From contig JAGMBW010000063.1 in assembly GCA_023129535.1 (NCBI GenBank), forward strand, positions 1 through 40,867: a DNA stretch of 40,867 nt, read 5' to 3'. Positions 17,419 to 25,813 of this stretch are shown piece by piece. The position numbers and the translations under genes are program-made. A model generated the notes under the pieces. That model did no database searches, had not been told where the DNA came from, and worked only from the letters and a program-made list of their open reading frames with translations. Source of the stretch: Desulfobacterales bacterium. GTDB taxonomy: Bacteria; Desulfobacterota; Desulfobacteria; Desulfobacterales; C00003060. Positions within the stretch are counted from its first letter, which is position 1, and each line of letters begins with the position of its first letter.

Positions 17419-18597
17419 TTAAGAACCGCCGTTTTCCGCGCAGGCTATAACAAGCGCGGCGTTGTTTCCACCGAAAGCCAGGGACGTAGAAACCGCAAAA
17501 CGTCCGTGTATGCGAGTCTTCTCCGTAACCGGACTGACAGATATTTCATCATCCTGGTGAACAAAACCGATACTGGCCGGTATCCATCCTTTTCGAAGTG
17601 CAGCCGCGGTAAAGACCGCCTCCAAAGCGCCTGCTGCACCAAGGGTGTGGCCGGTAAACCCTTTGGTAGAGAAAAACTTGATCCCTGGCCCAAAAACTCC
17701 CGCAAGGACCGTGCCTTCAACCTTGTCATTATCCCGGGTTGCCGTACCGTGGGCATTCACAAAACACACATCCCGGGGAGTAATATTCGCTTCAGCCAAG
17801 GCTTTGCGCAATGCTGCCTCCAATCCTGTACCGTCAGGACGGGGCGCGGTAAGATGATAGGCATCGGCTGCTGAACCATATCCTGAAAGATACAACACCC
17901 GCTCAATGCCTCTTTCACGGGAAACCGCTTCCGTCTCAAGGATAACAACACCGGCTCCTTCACCTAAGTTCAAACCCCTTCGGTCCCGGTCAAAGGGGCT
18001 ACACAACGAGTCGCTTACAATCCCCAGGGACCCGAAACCGCATAAAGGGACAAGATTCAATTCGTCTGCTCCACCGGCAAGAGCAATATCACATACACCA
18101 TTTCTTAGCCAGGACAAGGCCACGCCAATGGCATCGGCACCGGACGAACAGGCATTGACCACAGTAGCAGCCGGTCCACGTACTTTAATGGTACGGGCAA
18201 CAGCTTCGGCAAGGTTCCCCTTTAAGAACCTGTCAACGGCATCGATTGCTGCCGTCCCAGCACTTCGGTACGTGCGGTAAAATTCAAGGTCATTCAACTG
18301 GCTTGCCACGGTAGTCCCGAGGCAGATTCCTACCCTGAGGCCGGAAAGGTCATCTTGTAACCCAGCATCACCAAGCGCTTCTTCTACCGCACAGAGGGCA
18401 AGACTTAAGGTGCGCATCCCTTCCCTGTGCCATTTCCTCGCTATGTTTCTTACTTCAAAGACCGGGTACGTCAAAACAGTAGGAAAGAGAGAAACAGAAC
18501 CTCCATTTCGTCTTCCAGATTGAAAGGTGTCCAGAATTTCTACGAGATTTGCGCCTGCGGCAGATATCCCACCTATTCCTGTTATAACTACGTTCAT
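17419..18597 (-). CDS. Beta-ketoacyl-ACP synthase (KS of a KS/CLF pair)
   Basis: A FabF-like condensing enzyme of 392 residues with intact C150 (VVNACSSGADA), H283 (VNAHGTAT) and H317 (KGFTGHTLGAAG). It would extend an ACP-bound acyl chain by decarboxylative condensation with malonyl-ACP. The ATG overlaps the stop of the preceding ACP by 4 nt and the CLF-like gene follows after 9 bp, so ACP, KS and CLF are probably made in balance. It resembles the KS partners of aryl-polyene systems in organisation. The exact chain length is not predictable. Confidence 0.9.
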   Translation of the reverse strand: MNVVITGIGGISAAGANLVEILDTFQSGRRNGGSVSLFPTVLTYPVFEVRNIARKWHREGMRTLSLALCAVEEALGDAGLQDDLSGLRVGICLGTTVASQLNDLEFYRTYRSAGTAAIDAVDRFLKGNLAEAVARTIKVRGPAATVVNACSSGADAIGVALSWLRNGVCDIALAGGADELNLVPLCGFGSLGIVSDSLCSPFDRDRRGLNLGEGAGVVILETEAVSRERGIERVLYLSGYGSAADAYHLTAPRPDGTGLEAALRKALAEANITPRDVCFVNAHGTATRDNDKVEGTVLAGVFGPGIKFFSTKGFTGHTLGAAGALEAVFTAAALRKGWIPASIGFVHQDDEISVSPVTEKTRIHGRFAVSTSLAFGGNNAALVIACAENGGS

Positions 18598-18881
18598 GAC
18601 TTATTTTTTGTGTTCTCGTATACGTACCGCGCCAGAGTATCAATTGAATAAAATATTTCCCGGCCTTTCTCCATATCCTTAACTTCCAGACCGAAGTTCC
18701 GCTGCAGCAGCACGACAATCTCTACCGCATCCAAAGAGTCGAGGCCAAGTCCGTCTCCAAACAAGATTTCATCGTCTTTGATCTCATCCGGAGTCACATC
18801 CTCTAATGACAGGTTTTCTACCAACAGTCCTTTTAACTTTTCTCGTATATCCGCCAATCTCTTTTCTTTTTGATCTTCCAT
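18594..18881 (-). CDS. Acyl carrier protein (second)
   Basis: A 95-residue carrier protein with the modification site LGLDSLDAVEIVVLLQ; phosphopantetheine would attach to S49. A lysine-rich N-terminal extension of about 12 residues precedes helix 1. The ribosome site is GAGGAGAGA directly before the ATG. It overlaps the KS gene (ATGA), which marks it as the likely carrier of the KS/CLF pair. A 121-bp gap with a GC-rich hairpin separates it from the preceding acyltransferase. Confidence 0.93.
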   Translation of the reverse strand: MEDQKEKRLADIREKLKGLLVENLSLEDVTPDEIKDDEILFGDGLGLDSLDAVEIVVLLQRNFGLEVKDMEKGREIFYSIDTLARYVYENTKNKS

Positions 18882-18932
18882 TCATTCTCTCCTCGCTAAA
18901 CAACATGCTGTCATTCTTTCACCCCCACCTAA

Positions 18933-18953
18933 CCTCCCCCAGCAAGGGGGAGG
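18933..18953. repeat. Perfect GC-rich palindrome
   Basis: CCTCCCCC (18933-18940) and GGGGGAGG (18946-18953) form an 8-bp perfect stem with loop AGCAA. No T-run follows on either strand, so it is not an obvious terminator. Such CCTCCCCC hairpins are frequent dispersed elements in environmental bacterial genomes. It may act as an mRNA stabiliser inside the operon. Confidence 0.6.
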
Positions 18954-19002
18954 AACTTGTGGGTAAGGATTAGCCAGCCAGGGGGGGATATGGGTACTCA
19001 CT

Positions 19003-19932
19003 TCATCCAGTAGCGCTTTTGGACTCTTCTCTCCAGACATTGTGAAACAAGAAGCACTGGTAAGGATATTGGTTTATATATCTCTCAAGCATGGCGACAA
19101 ACTTCTGAACCCACTGTTGGAGCTGCTCTCGCTTATCTCGTCGGCCCTCGTAGCGGGGGTACAGCACATTGGATACATCAACGACATACCGATGGGCAGA
19201 AACCTTAACTGATAACAAAACCACTACCGGGCACCCTGCAGCCGCAGCGATGCTGAAAGCGCTGTGCGGGAACCAGGCTTTTTCCCCGAGGAATGAGACT
19301 TCAATTGCGTTAAAACCGTAGCTGCGGTCACCCATAATAGATACAACGTGGCCCTCCCTCAATACGTTCATAATTTCGACGACACCGCCGAGATGTTGTT
19401 CGGGAGAAATAATTTTGATATGTACCTGTTCACGGCTGATATGCAGTGAATCTTGCACGGCAGGGTTATCTTCCGGGCGCATAAGAAGATAGACGGTTTT
19501 TCCTATATCTTTTAGGGTCGTCATGGCAATCTGCCAGTTACCGACATGGGCTGTTAACAAGATAAGTCCTTGCCGGGAATCCTGTACAAGGGCCATAAAC
19601 TGCTCATACCCTTTTATCCGGATATCAAAGATGGCCAGTGCCGAAATAGCAGCATACCGGTCAATAAGTTGTTTCCCCTGGCTCACAAACAGGCGGTAGA
19701 CGTCAAGGCGCCTTCTCAAGAAACCTGAGCCCGGAAACCTCCTATCTACATACGACAGGGCCGCAGAAATAGCCGACCGGTCACAAAGCGCATAATAGAG
19801 ACAGACAATATACAGAAATCCGTATGTTCCACGCAAGCCGAATAAACGCACAGAGGTCCTGAAAAACCAGAAGCCAGGTCTATTTCCCCGTTTCCTGGCT
19901 TCAATTTTTCGTGACGCTTCAGCTTTTTGCAT
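19003..19932 (-). CDS. LpxL/HtrB-family acyltransferase with altered motif
   Basis: A membrane-associated acyltransferase of 309 residues (start ATG 19932, 14-nt overlap with the glycosyltransferase; an upstream in-frame start lies inside that gene). The hydrophobic N-terminal stretch FLYIVCLYYALC would anchor it. The active-site motif reads HVGNWQ (H129, Q134), where LpxL-type enzymes have His-x4-Asp/Glu; the acid is changed to Gln (codon CAG). A later GDRSYG segment and HNVWRE near the end fit the lipid A late acyltransferase family. Its coupling to a GT2 gene recalls the fused glycosyl/acyltransferases of aryl-polyene clusters. It may attach the polyene chain to a glycosylated carrier, if still active. 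Confidence 0.8.
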   Translation of the reverse strand: MQKAEASRKIEARKRGNRPGFWFFRTSVRLFGLRGTYGFLYIVCLYYALCDRSAISAALSYVDRRFPGSGFLRRRLDVYRLFVSQGKQLIDRYAAISALAIFDIRIKGYEQFMALVQDSRQGLILLTAHVGNWQIAMTTLKDIGKTVYLLMRPEDNPAVQDSLHISREQVHIKIISPEQHLGGVVEIMNVLREGHVVSIMGDRSYGFNAIEVSFLGEKAWFPHSAFSIAAAAGCPVVVLLSVKVSAHRYVVDVSNVLYPRYEGRRDKREQLQQWVQKFVAMLERYINQYPYQCFLFHNVWREESKSATG

Positions 19933-21112
19933 GACTGCTTGCTCTCTTCTGCAATGCCTGTGCGACGAGAAACACACTCACCCCCACCATAGCTGCAGCC
20001 ATCGGTGCAACAACAAGCGATCCCAGGAGCCACTCAAAGAGCCTATCCGTCAACTGGCCGAAAACAGTGTTCAGGGAAACCTCTGTCAACCAGCGGCCAT
20101 TGCGCATATAATACCCCAATTCGATGCAGGCCAACGGTACAAAAGGCGGCATGCACAAATGCTGTATGTTTACTGCCATCACTTTATTCAGATGCAAGCG
20201 CGTTGCCACGTAGATAATTACCAGTGTATGAATTGAGATAAGCGGCAACGCAGCAAGAAAGGTTCCCATAGCCGCTGATATTGCCAGGCCAGCGGGAGTT
20301 GCGTTTTCTATGAGCAATGCTTTTAGTAAGCTCACCGGATGACGCAGCACGCTTGAGACAACATGCTTTTGGGATGCAGGGACCAGTTTCCGATGAGGAA
20401 AGGGCAAAAGACGCCTTCCTACCAGCCGAGTATGCATGCACGAGATACGGAAATTGTCCACAAAGGGTCTAAAACTGGAGACACGCAATTGCGATTTCGG
20501 ATACCATACATCAATGTCAACCGTCTTTAACTGCAACCCGGCCCATACGGCCCTGGCCAGAACCTCGGCCTCAAAATCGTAATAGGAACCGGTCAGCTTC
20601 ATTCGGGAAAGGTACCATACCGGGTAGGCACGAAATCCGCTCTGGCAATCGTCAATAGAAACGCCTGTCTCCACACGAAGCCAGAAGTTAGCAAAGTTCC
20701 TTCCGAACCGACTTGAACCAGGAATATTCTTTCCGTCAAATCTTCTGCACCCCACGACAATGGCCGTGTCATCGTCCTGAAGCAAAGGGATAAATTTTTC
20801 TAAATCCCTGGGATAGTGCTGGCCGTCCGCATCAAGGGTAATCATATAACGGCCGCCCCGGCTTTCAATGAACCGCAAAGCCGTTAAGATCGCCTCTCCC
20901 TTGCCCCGGTTTTTTTCATGCCTCAGAACTATGACATCACTGCCAGAAAACAGTGCTGAAATATCTGTGTCAGTACTGCCGTCATCAAGCACAACCACTT
21001 GTTGCAATCGGGAACGGCAGTCCATCACAATATCTTTGACCGTATCTTTGTTGTTAAATACAGGGATCACACACCAGATATGTTCGGTTGAAAAAGAATT
21101 ATTTTGTTGCAT
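19919..21112 (-). CDS. GT2 glycosyltransferase fused to a DUF2062 membrane domain
   Basis: A two-domain protein of 397 residues. The GT2 domain (about 12-230) has CVIPVFNNKDTV, VVVLDDGSTD, the metal-binding DAD at 94-96 and QSGFRAY, as in dolichol-phosphate-type glycosyltransferases. Residues about 258-390 (from HPVSLLKALL) form a DUF2062 domain with several hydrophobic helices. The start chosen is ATG 21112, overlapping the radical SAM stop by 14 nt; a longer frame to 21256 runs inside that gene and lacks family similarity. It would transfer a sugar to a lipid or lipid-linked acceptor at the inner membrane, and the following acyltransferase probably acts on the same molecule. Confidence 0.85.
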   Translation of the reverse strand: MQQNNSFSTEHIWCVIPVFNNKDTVKDIVMDCRSRLQQVVVLDDGSTDTDISALFSGSDVIVLRHEKNRGKGEAILTALRFIESRGGRYMITLDADGQHYPRDLEKFIPLLQDDDTAIVVGCRRFDGKNIPGSSRFGRNFANFWLRVETGVSIDDCQSGFRAYPVWYLSRMKLTGSYYDFEAEVLARAVWAGLQLKTVDIDVWYPKSQLRVSSFRPFVDNFRISCMHTRLVGRRLLPFPHRKLVPASQKHVVSSVLRHPVSLLKALLIENATPAGLAISAAMGTFLAALPLISIHTLVIIYVATRLHLNKVMAVNIQHLCMPPFVPLACIELGYYMRNGRWLTEVSLNTVFGQLTDRLFEWLLGSLVVAPMAAAMVGVSVFLVAQALQKRASSHAKS

Positions 21113-22472
21113 ACCGTCTTTGTCTTTGCCGTTTTTCGCCCCCGGGAATGAGCATATCCCACAGGGAGCCAGAGTACCCGAGTTTATGAAGGAACTGTAA
21201 ACTGCTGTCCAGGGCATCAGGAGGAAAAACGCAATGCCTGATACCGGAAAACGCATCCGTCAGCGTCTTTTCCAGCCACTGCCTATCGATACCTGGAGCA
21301 ATATAATAGACCGAATCCAGCAATGCCTGGTCATGGGAAATGAAACCTTGCCTGCACGCTATCCTGGCAAGAACGGTGTCAGGAAGGATCCGAATGCCCA
21401 TAAAAATAAATGAAACTGTTTTCTTCAGGTTTTTGATATTCTCTATCCCTTCCAGGACCGTCTCCCGTGTTTCACCCGGGCAGCCGAACATGTAATAATG
21501 TGCCGTGGCAACACCGTGGCTGACAAACAGGTCATTGCAGTCAAGTATATCTTTAAACCGGAATGATTTTCCGAGTCCGCGCAGCGTCGTATCAGTAGGT
21601 CCATCAGACCCGATTTCCGCCGCCTTCAGTCCGGTCTGTTTCATCAGCGCCACGCTCTCATCATCCAGGCCTTGCGGCTTGAAAAAAGCGGTCCAGGAAA
21701 CATACACACCCCTTTTTTTCATCTCCCTGACCACAGCAAGATAATGCTGCTGGTCGTCATTGAAAACCGAATCGGTAAAGAAAATATACCGCACTTGGTG
21801 CCTATCCACCAGCATCTCGATATCGTCTACCACGGCCTGCGGATCTCTGGGACGAATGGTAGAACCCTCCAGTAGAGGATAGCAACAATAAACACAGTTG
21901 TGAATACACCCCCGTTTTGTCTGGATAGAAGCCATGTTGCCGCTTTTGAGGTAAAACTCCATAAGCCGATCATCGTAACAAGCCGAGGGGATTTTTTTCC
22001 CGCTCAGCTTGAACGATGCTCGAATACATCGTTCCTCGGGATATACGCCCCGACCCGCATTGGCAACAAAGTCAACCATCAGCGACTCGCCTTCTCCCAC
22101 AATCCCGTAATCAGCGCCCACCTCACGCAAGATCACCTCCGGCATAATGGAAAACCCTGAACCACCTAATACAACGGGGGCATCCGTTTGCCCTCGTATT
22201 TTTTGCACAACACTACTGTCAACATTAATATACCGCTGTTCATTTAAAAGGTTTACATTATCTATATTCCGTATTGATATGCCAATAATGTCTGGATCAA
22301 TCTGTCTAATCTCGTCGGCCAGGGTATCCAGTGACCCGTTATTTTGGAGCAAATCGAATTGATACACCTTGTGCCTGGCACTTTGTAATGCTGCAGCAAC
22401 CATGCTCAATCCAAGCGGATAAACGGGATACGGAGTATTGGAAACATTGGAAGAAATGAGCAAAACCTTCAT
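21099..22472 (-). CDS. Cobalamin-type radical SAM enzyme (second of a pair)
   Basis: A 457-residue protein with an N-terminal Rossmann-like B12-binding-type domain (about 1-140, LISSNVSNTPYPVYPLGLSM, GGSGFSIMPE, VGEGE) and a radical SAM core with C189, C193 and C196 in RGCIHNCVYCCYP. Such class B enzymes carry out methylations, ring contractions or carbon-carbon bond formation. The ATG at 22472 overlaps the previous radical SAM stop by 4 nt and has AAGGAAG upstream. Anammox ladderane loci also pair radical SAM enzymes with fatty acid genes, so a role in modifying the acyl chain is reasonable, but not shown. The long C-terminal half has no motif I recognise. Confidence 0.87.
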   Translation of the reverse strand: MKVLLISSNVSNTPYPVYPLGLSMVAAALQSARHKVYQFDLLQNNGSLDTLADEIRQIDPDIIGISIRNIDNVNLLNEQRYINVDSSVVQKIRGQTDAPVVLGGSGFSIMPEVILREVGADYGIVGEGESLMVDFVANAGRGVYPEERCIRASFKLSGKKIPSACYDDRLMEFYLKSGNMASIQTKRGCIHNCVYCCYPLLEGSTIRPRDPQAVVDDIEMLVDRHQVRYIFFTDSVFNDDQQHYLAVVREMKKRGVYVSWTAFFKPQGLDDESVALMKQTGLKAAEIGSDGPTDTTLRGLGKSFRFKDILDCNDLFVSHGVATAHYYMFGCPGETRETVLEGIENIKNLKKTVSFIFMGIRILPDTVLARIACRQGFISHDQALLDSVYYIAPGIDRQWLEKTLTDAFSGIRHCVFPPDALDSSLQFLHKLGYSGSLWDMLIPGGEKRQRQRRYATK

Positions 22473-23743
22473 GCGGTTTGCTTCCTTTTGCCGGTGTAAC
22501 CCCACGGACGCTTGGCACTCAGCTTTACTCTCTTATACGTTCCGTCTCTCCTTTCCTTTTCAATAACCTTGAGGTACAGTTTTGCCATTTGTATTTCCTT
22601 GGAGCAGTCCGCATAAAATGTTTCCCAGGCATATTCATACATCTCCTGTAGCGAGGCCACGCTCATTTTCTTTGGTTGAAAGACAACTTCTCCTGTCGTA
22701 TAACGGCTCCAGTCATTGTGGAGGATCCTGTTCTCCTTCTCCAGTTGCTGCCTGATCGGCGTGTGAAGGAAGGGTGTGAGGATGGTAAACTCGGCAAGAT
22801 CGAGATCTATTTCCAGGAGAAAATCGACGAGTCGTCTAATATAATCTTCATCATGATTATCCAACCCTAACAGAACCGTTCCTTCCACTCCGATGCCGCG
22901 TTCCTTAACCCGCAATATCCTCTTACGAATATGATCCGATGTGTCCACGATGGCCTGGTACATATACCAGCACCCGGCTTTGGCAGCCAGGTCAAGTATT
23001 TCGTCGTTATCCTTTATGGGATGAGATATCCATTTCTTTTTCAACGGCGCAATTGTCTTGAACAGCTCTTTTTCCCATTCATCATCTTGAGCGAGCGAAT
23101 TATCAACGAAAAACACACGGTTATTGTCAATACTCTCCAGCTCCTTGACTACGGCCTCCATAGGACGCGGCCTGAACTTGCGCCCCCCCAAATACGGTGT
23201 ACAGCAGGGGAAACAGTTGAACCGGCATCCCCGGGAGGCATGCACCAGGTCAACCATTTGCACCCCCCGGAAATTATACAATTCGCGTTTAAGAATGCTA
23301 CGCCGGGCACTCCCTATTAACTTCATGTCGGGGAAATCACGATGGTAGTTATAGACTCTTTTTAACTGCCCTTTCTTAAAATCATTGATAACGGTATCAA
23401 ACCGTCCTTCCGCCTCCCCTACGAAAACAGCATCGGCATGCTGCATCGTTTCTTCGGCATGGAGCATTGCAGCGATACCACCGAACACCACCTTTTTTCC
23501 GTGAGACCGATACCAATCGGCAATCTCCCAGGCACGAGGAATCTGGCACGTCAGCAAAACCGATATGGCGATCAAGTCCCCATTTTCATCGAAATCGAGT
23601 TCTTCAACATTTTCATCGCAGAAGGAAATCTCAACATCATCTGGTATTGTAGCAGCGAAACACACCACTCCGTGGGGCGGAAGATTAAACTCCGGCTGAT
23701 TCTTCAATTTTGGCCACTTTGGATATATCAGCTTTACTTTCAA
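22469..23743 (-). CDS. Cobalamin-type radical SAM enzyme (first of a pair)
   Basis: A 424-residue homolog of the next gene. It has an N-terminal B12-binding-type domain (about 1-125, PPHGVVCFAATIPDD, FGGIAAMLH, VGEAEG) and a radical SAM cluster site C173, C177, C180 in RGCRFNCFPCC. The start is a TTG at 23743 with GGGGA about 6 nt upstream. It overlaps the second enzyme by 4 nt, so the two are probably made together and act in succession or as a complex. No canonical DxHxxG cobalamin motif is visible, as in many class B members, so cobalamin binding is inferred from the domain only. Confidence 0.87.
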   Translation of the reverse strand: MKVKLIYPKWPKLKNQPEFNLPPHGVVCFAATIPDDVEISFCDENVEELDFDENGDLIAISVLLTCQIPRAWEIADWYRSHGKKVVFGGIAAMLHAEETMQHADAVFVGEAEGRFDTVINDFKKGQLKRVYNYHRDFPDMKLIGSARRSILKRELYNFRGVQMVDLVHASRGCRFNCFPCCTPYLGGRKFRPRPMEAVVKELESIDNNRVFFVDNSLAQDDEWEKELFKTIAPLKKKWISHPIKDNDEILDLAAKAGCWYMYQAIVDTSDHIRKRILRVKERGIGVEGTVLLGLDNHDEDYIRRLVDFLLEIDLDLAEFTILTPFLHTPIRQQLEKENRILHNDWSRYTTGEVVFQPKKMSVASLQEMYEYAWETFYADCSKEIQMAKLYLKVIEKERRDGTYKRVKLSAKRPWGYTGKRKQTA

Positions 23744-23801
23744 CGTTTCCCCTTTATCGAGATAAGCAAGCCGTAATAGTCGACTCCCCTCACCTTCTCT
23801 C

Positions 23802-23888
23802 TGTCATTTCGACCGTACGGAGAAATCTTATGATGTGGTGACTGCGTGCCATCGTGGATAAGATTTCTCACATTCGTTCGAAATGACA
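23802..23888. repeat. Small MITE-like inverted repeat
   Basis: An 87-bp element with imperfect inverted arms: TGTCATTTCGA..AGAAATCTTA on the left (23802-23830) and its complement TAAGATTTCTC..TCGAAATGACA on the right (23859-23888). A second perfect hairpin, GCAAGCC-TAAA-GGCTTGC, follows at 23908-23925. There is no transposase. The size and terminal symmetry suggest a non-autonomous element sitting in the 188-bp gap before the radical SAM pair. Confidence 0.65.
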
Positions 23889-23931
23889 ACAGGAATGAAC
23901 TATTACAGCAAGCCTAAAGGCTTGCACTACA

Positions 23932-24606
23932 TCAGGTACCGCAGGTCTTTAGCCCTGCATACCAACTTATCATGTCATCAAAGCGAGACATTTTCTCAGC
24001 AGCACCAATGACATTCTCAACGCTGAATGCTCTTTTTGTCGAAACATCTTCTTCCCGTCTGAGAACAAAACATACCGCTTCATTTTCATCGGCCTTCACG
24101 GCCAGCATCGCTGATGTCTCTCCACGAAAGATCATTTTTCCAGCACATCGCACTAATGATGGAATCTGTTCTTGCTGAAACGTCATATACAGCAGCGGTC
24201 CGTGGAGCCCAAATGAAATCGCTGCTTCAGCTAAGGGGCTTGATGGCAGGGTATAGATAAAAAGATTTCCTCGTGCCAAATTCCTGCCGGTTTCGACGTA
24301 ATCTTTGAAATAGCGCACATTCGATTCCAGACACCCGACAGTGTTGGTGCCGACAATCCCCATATCCTGCTTATGGTCCTCGGGATAGGTTATGCCGGCA
24401 TCACGCAAAGCCAGCGCACCGGCACAGCACACCATTTTCGAAACCGCATCAAACCTGCCGAAATTCTTTACCGGATACAAAAACACCGATTCATGTTCAA
24501 GCCGTGAATGCAGCGATTTTGTGTCAGTGTAATCCCGGCGCAGTTTCCGCATCACACTGCCGTACGCTTTCTCTCTAATCCATCCGATGCCTGTAATGAC
24601 AATCAT
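23932..24606 (-). CDS. Ketosynthase N-terminal-like half protein
   Basis: A 224-residue protein that starts like a ketosynthase (IVITGIGWI) and continues with SKMVCCAGALALRDAGI, MGIVGTNTVGCLESN and LPSSPLAEAAISFGLHGPLLYMT, the pattern of the ketoacyl-synt_2 (PF13723) family. At the position of the active-site Cys it has MTFQQEQ, so no nucleophile. The C-terminal domain with both catalytic His is absent, and the reading frame ends cleanly at TACCGCAGG/TGA without obvious continuation. It may be a small CLF-like partner for the ketosynthase at 25814-26944, with a low-GC island now between them. A structural or chain-length role is inferred. Confidence 0.65.
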   Translation of the reverse strand: MIVITGIGWIREKAYGSVMRKLRRDYTDTKSLHSRLEHESVFLYPVKNFGRFDAVSKMVCCAGALALRDAGITYPEDHKQDMGIVGTNTVGCLESNVRYFKDYVETGRNLARGNLFIYTLPSSPLAEAAISFGLHGPLLYMTFQQEQIPSLVRCAGKMIFRGETSAMLAVKADENEAVCFVLRREEDVSTKRAFSVENVIGAAEKMSRFDDMISWYAGLKTCGT

Positions 24607-24623
24607 GAGTTTTCACGCGATTA

Positions 24624-25040
24624 CTAAGGTTTCAAACCCTTAAATTTATCCTTTGCTGTATTCATATAATCTTCCAGAACCATCCTGAACACCTTTCTCC
24701 AATTAGCAGTATTAGCCATCTGGCAGTGATTGACTGCTGATGCTCGTATGACTATTGGTTCATCTTTATGCCGCGTACTTACATCAGAAGAGTCGAGGAT
24801 TCGTGTTCCGGGTTTTAGAGCAACACATAGAAGAGTTGATCCAAGCCAAAGAGGGATCCGCCAGTTGCAGGTGATATAGATTCCTGTCCCGAGGTTCCCG
24901 CCACTGCAATTCCGTCCCATCTCTTCGTCATAGAACCATACTCTGAAGCCCTCTCAGATAATCCACTCCGCCGCCTCCAAGGACGTACCGTGGTAAAAAA
25001 TGAGGCTATGGAAGTTGGTGAGAACGTCATCCATTTTCAT
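24624..25040 (-). pseudogene. Possible ADP-ribosyltransferase-like ORF with in-frame TGA
   Basis: From ATG 25040 the frame reads LIFYHGTSLEAAEWII, then TGA (24954-24956), then EGFRVWFYDEEMGRNC and continues open to TAG at 24624, 138 codons in all. FYHGTS..A..I..GF followed by LGTGIYIT resembles the start of ART/PARP-fold proteins (HGT and GxGIYxT), but this is a pattern resemblance only. The stop falls inside an otherwise continuous domain, so it is most likely a nonsense mutation or a sequencing error. No strong ribosome site precedes it. Together with the lipoprotein gene beside it, it forms an island unlike the operon. Confidence 0.4.
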
Positions 25041-25144
25041 CGTGGCAGAACGACAAAGTTAAGCAGCGTGGTTACGGAGAGCAAAGGAGTAACCGCGTCC
25101 GCTTCAACGCTGGTCAGCCTTTAATCTCCATTGATCATTTCTAA

Positions 25145-25786
25145 TCACTTCAAAGCATCAGAGATTTGTTTGCTGTTTAACAATATTTCAAGTTTTTCTT
25201 TGAATGCAATAGGGATCACCTTTTTAGCATGTGCAGGCGGATTCAAGAAACTGCCTTTTAAATCATCCTCACCCGAGATTCTTTTTTCAGCTATTGTTTT
25301 TCCATTTTTGTCTAATACTTCAAGGTTTGCATCGTACTTTAGTGCTGTGTTATTATAGGTATCACTTTTCCATTCATTTAGGGTAAGCAGTAATGAACGA
25401 TGAACATTTTTGTTTTTCAAGGCTGCTCTGACACTATCGTCAATATCTGAATGACTTACTATTACTGGTATTGCATCATATCCCTTAGCTTTTAATGACC
25501 GTGCAATTGTATTTGTAATATCTTCTGCCAAAGATTTTCCGCTAGCTGTAGTTATATCAAAGGGATTACCAAAGCCTCCTCTCTGTAAACCTACAAAATC
25601 AGGATTCTTTTTTCCAGTTACTACATAACTTCGCTGGTCATGAGTAGTTACTGCAATCTTGAATGTGCCTTCATTGTTAAAATCAATACTTGCATTATGG
25701 TATGTGTGTCTGTTACCTACGGCACATCCTGAAAAAGATAAAAATACAACTGCAATCATGAATTTGAAAAAGATGGTTTCTTTCAT
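25145..25786 (-). CDS. AT-rich lipoprotein of unknown function
   Basis: A 213-residue lipoprotein with a signal peptide ending in the lipobox FSGC, so C21 would be acylated. The mature part has QRSYVVTGKKNPDFVG, GFGNPFDITTASGKSLAEDI and SLLLTLNEWKSDTYNNT segments; I do not recognise the family with certainty, though the layout recalls small lipoproteins with a DUF4136-like fold. The ribosome site AAAGGAGGAG is very strong. Its base composition is markedly AT-richer than the flanking ketosynthase genes, pointing to separate acquisition. It lies 27 bp after a ketosynthase. Its link to the lipid pathway is unproven. Confidence 0.6.
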   Translation of the reverse strand: MKETIFFKFMIAVVFLSFSGCAVGNRHTYHNASIDFNNEGTFKIAVTTHDQRSYVVTGKKNPDFVGLQRGGFGNPFDITTASGKSLAEDITNTIARSLKAKGYDAIPVIVSHSDIDDSVRAALKNKNVHRSLLLTLNEWKSDTYNNTALKYDANLEVLDKNGKTIAEKRISGEDDLKGSFLNPPAHAKKVIPIAFKEKLEILLNSKQISDALK

Positions 25787-25813
25787 TTTTCTCCTCCTTT
25801 ATTAGATGGGAGC

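Noticed and set aside
18933-18953. Intrinsic terminator in the operon
   Set aside because: The perfect GC stem has no T-run on either strand, and the genes on both sides belong to the same pathway.
21113-21256. Longer N-terminus of the GT2 protein with a hydrophobic segment
   Set aside because: The extra 48 residues are an out-of-frame reading of the radical SAM gene; the GT2 fold begins just after ATG 21112.
24954-24956. Selenocysteine at the in-frame TGA
   Set aside because: No SECIS-like hairpin was evident just after it, and the residue lies in a helix-like segment with no known redox role.
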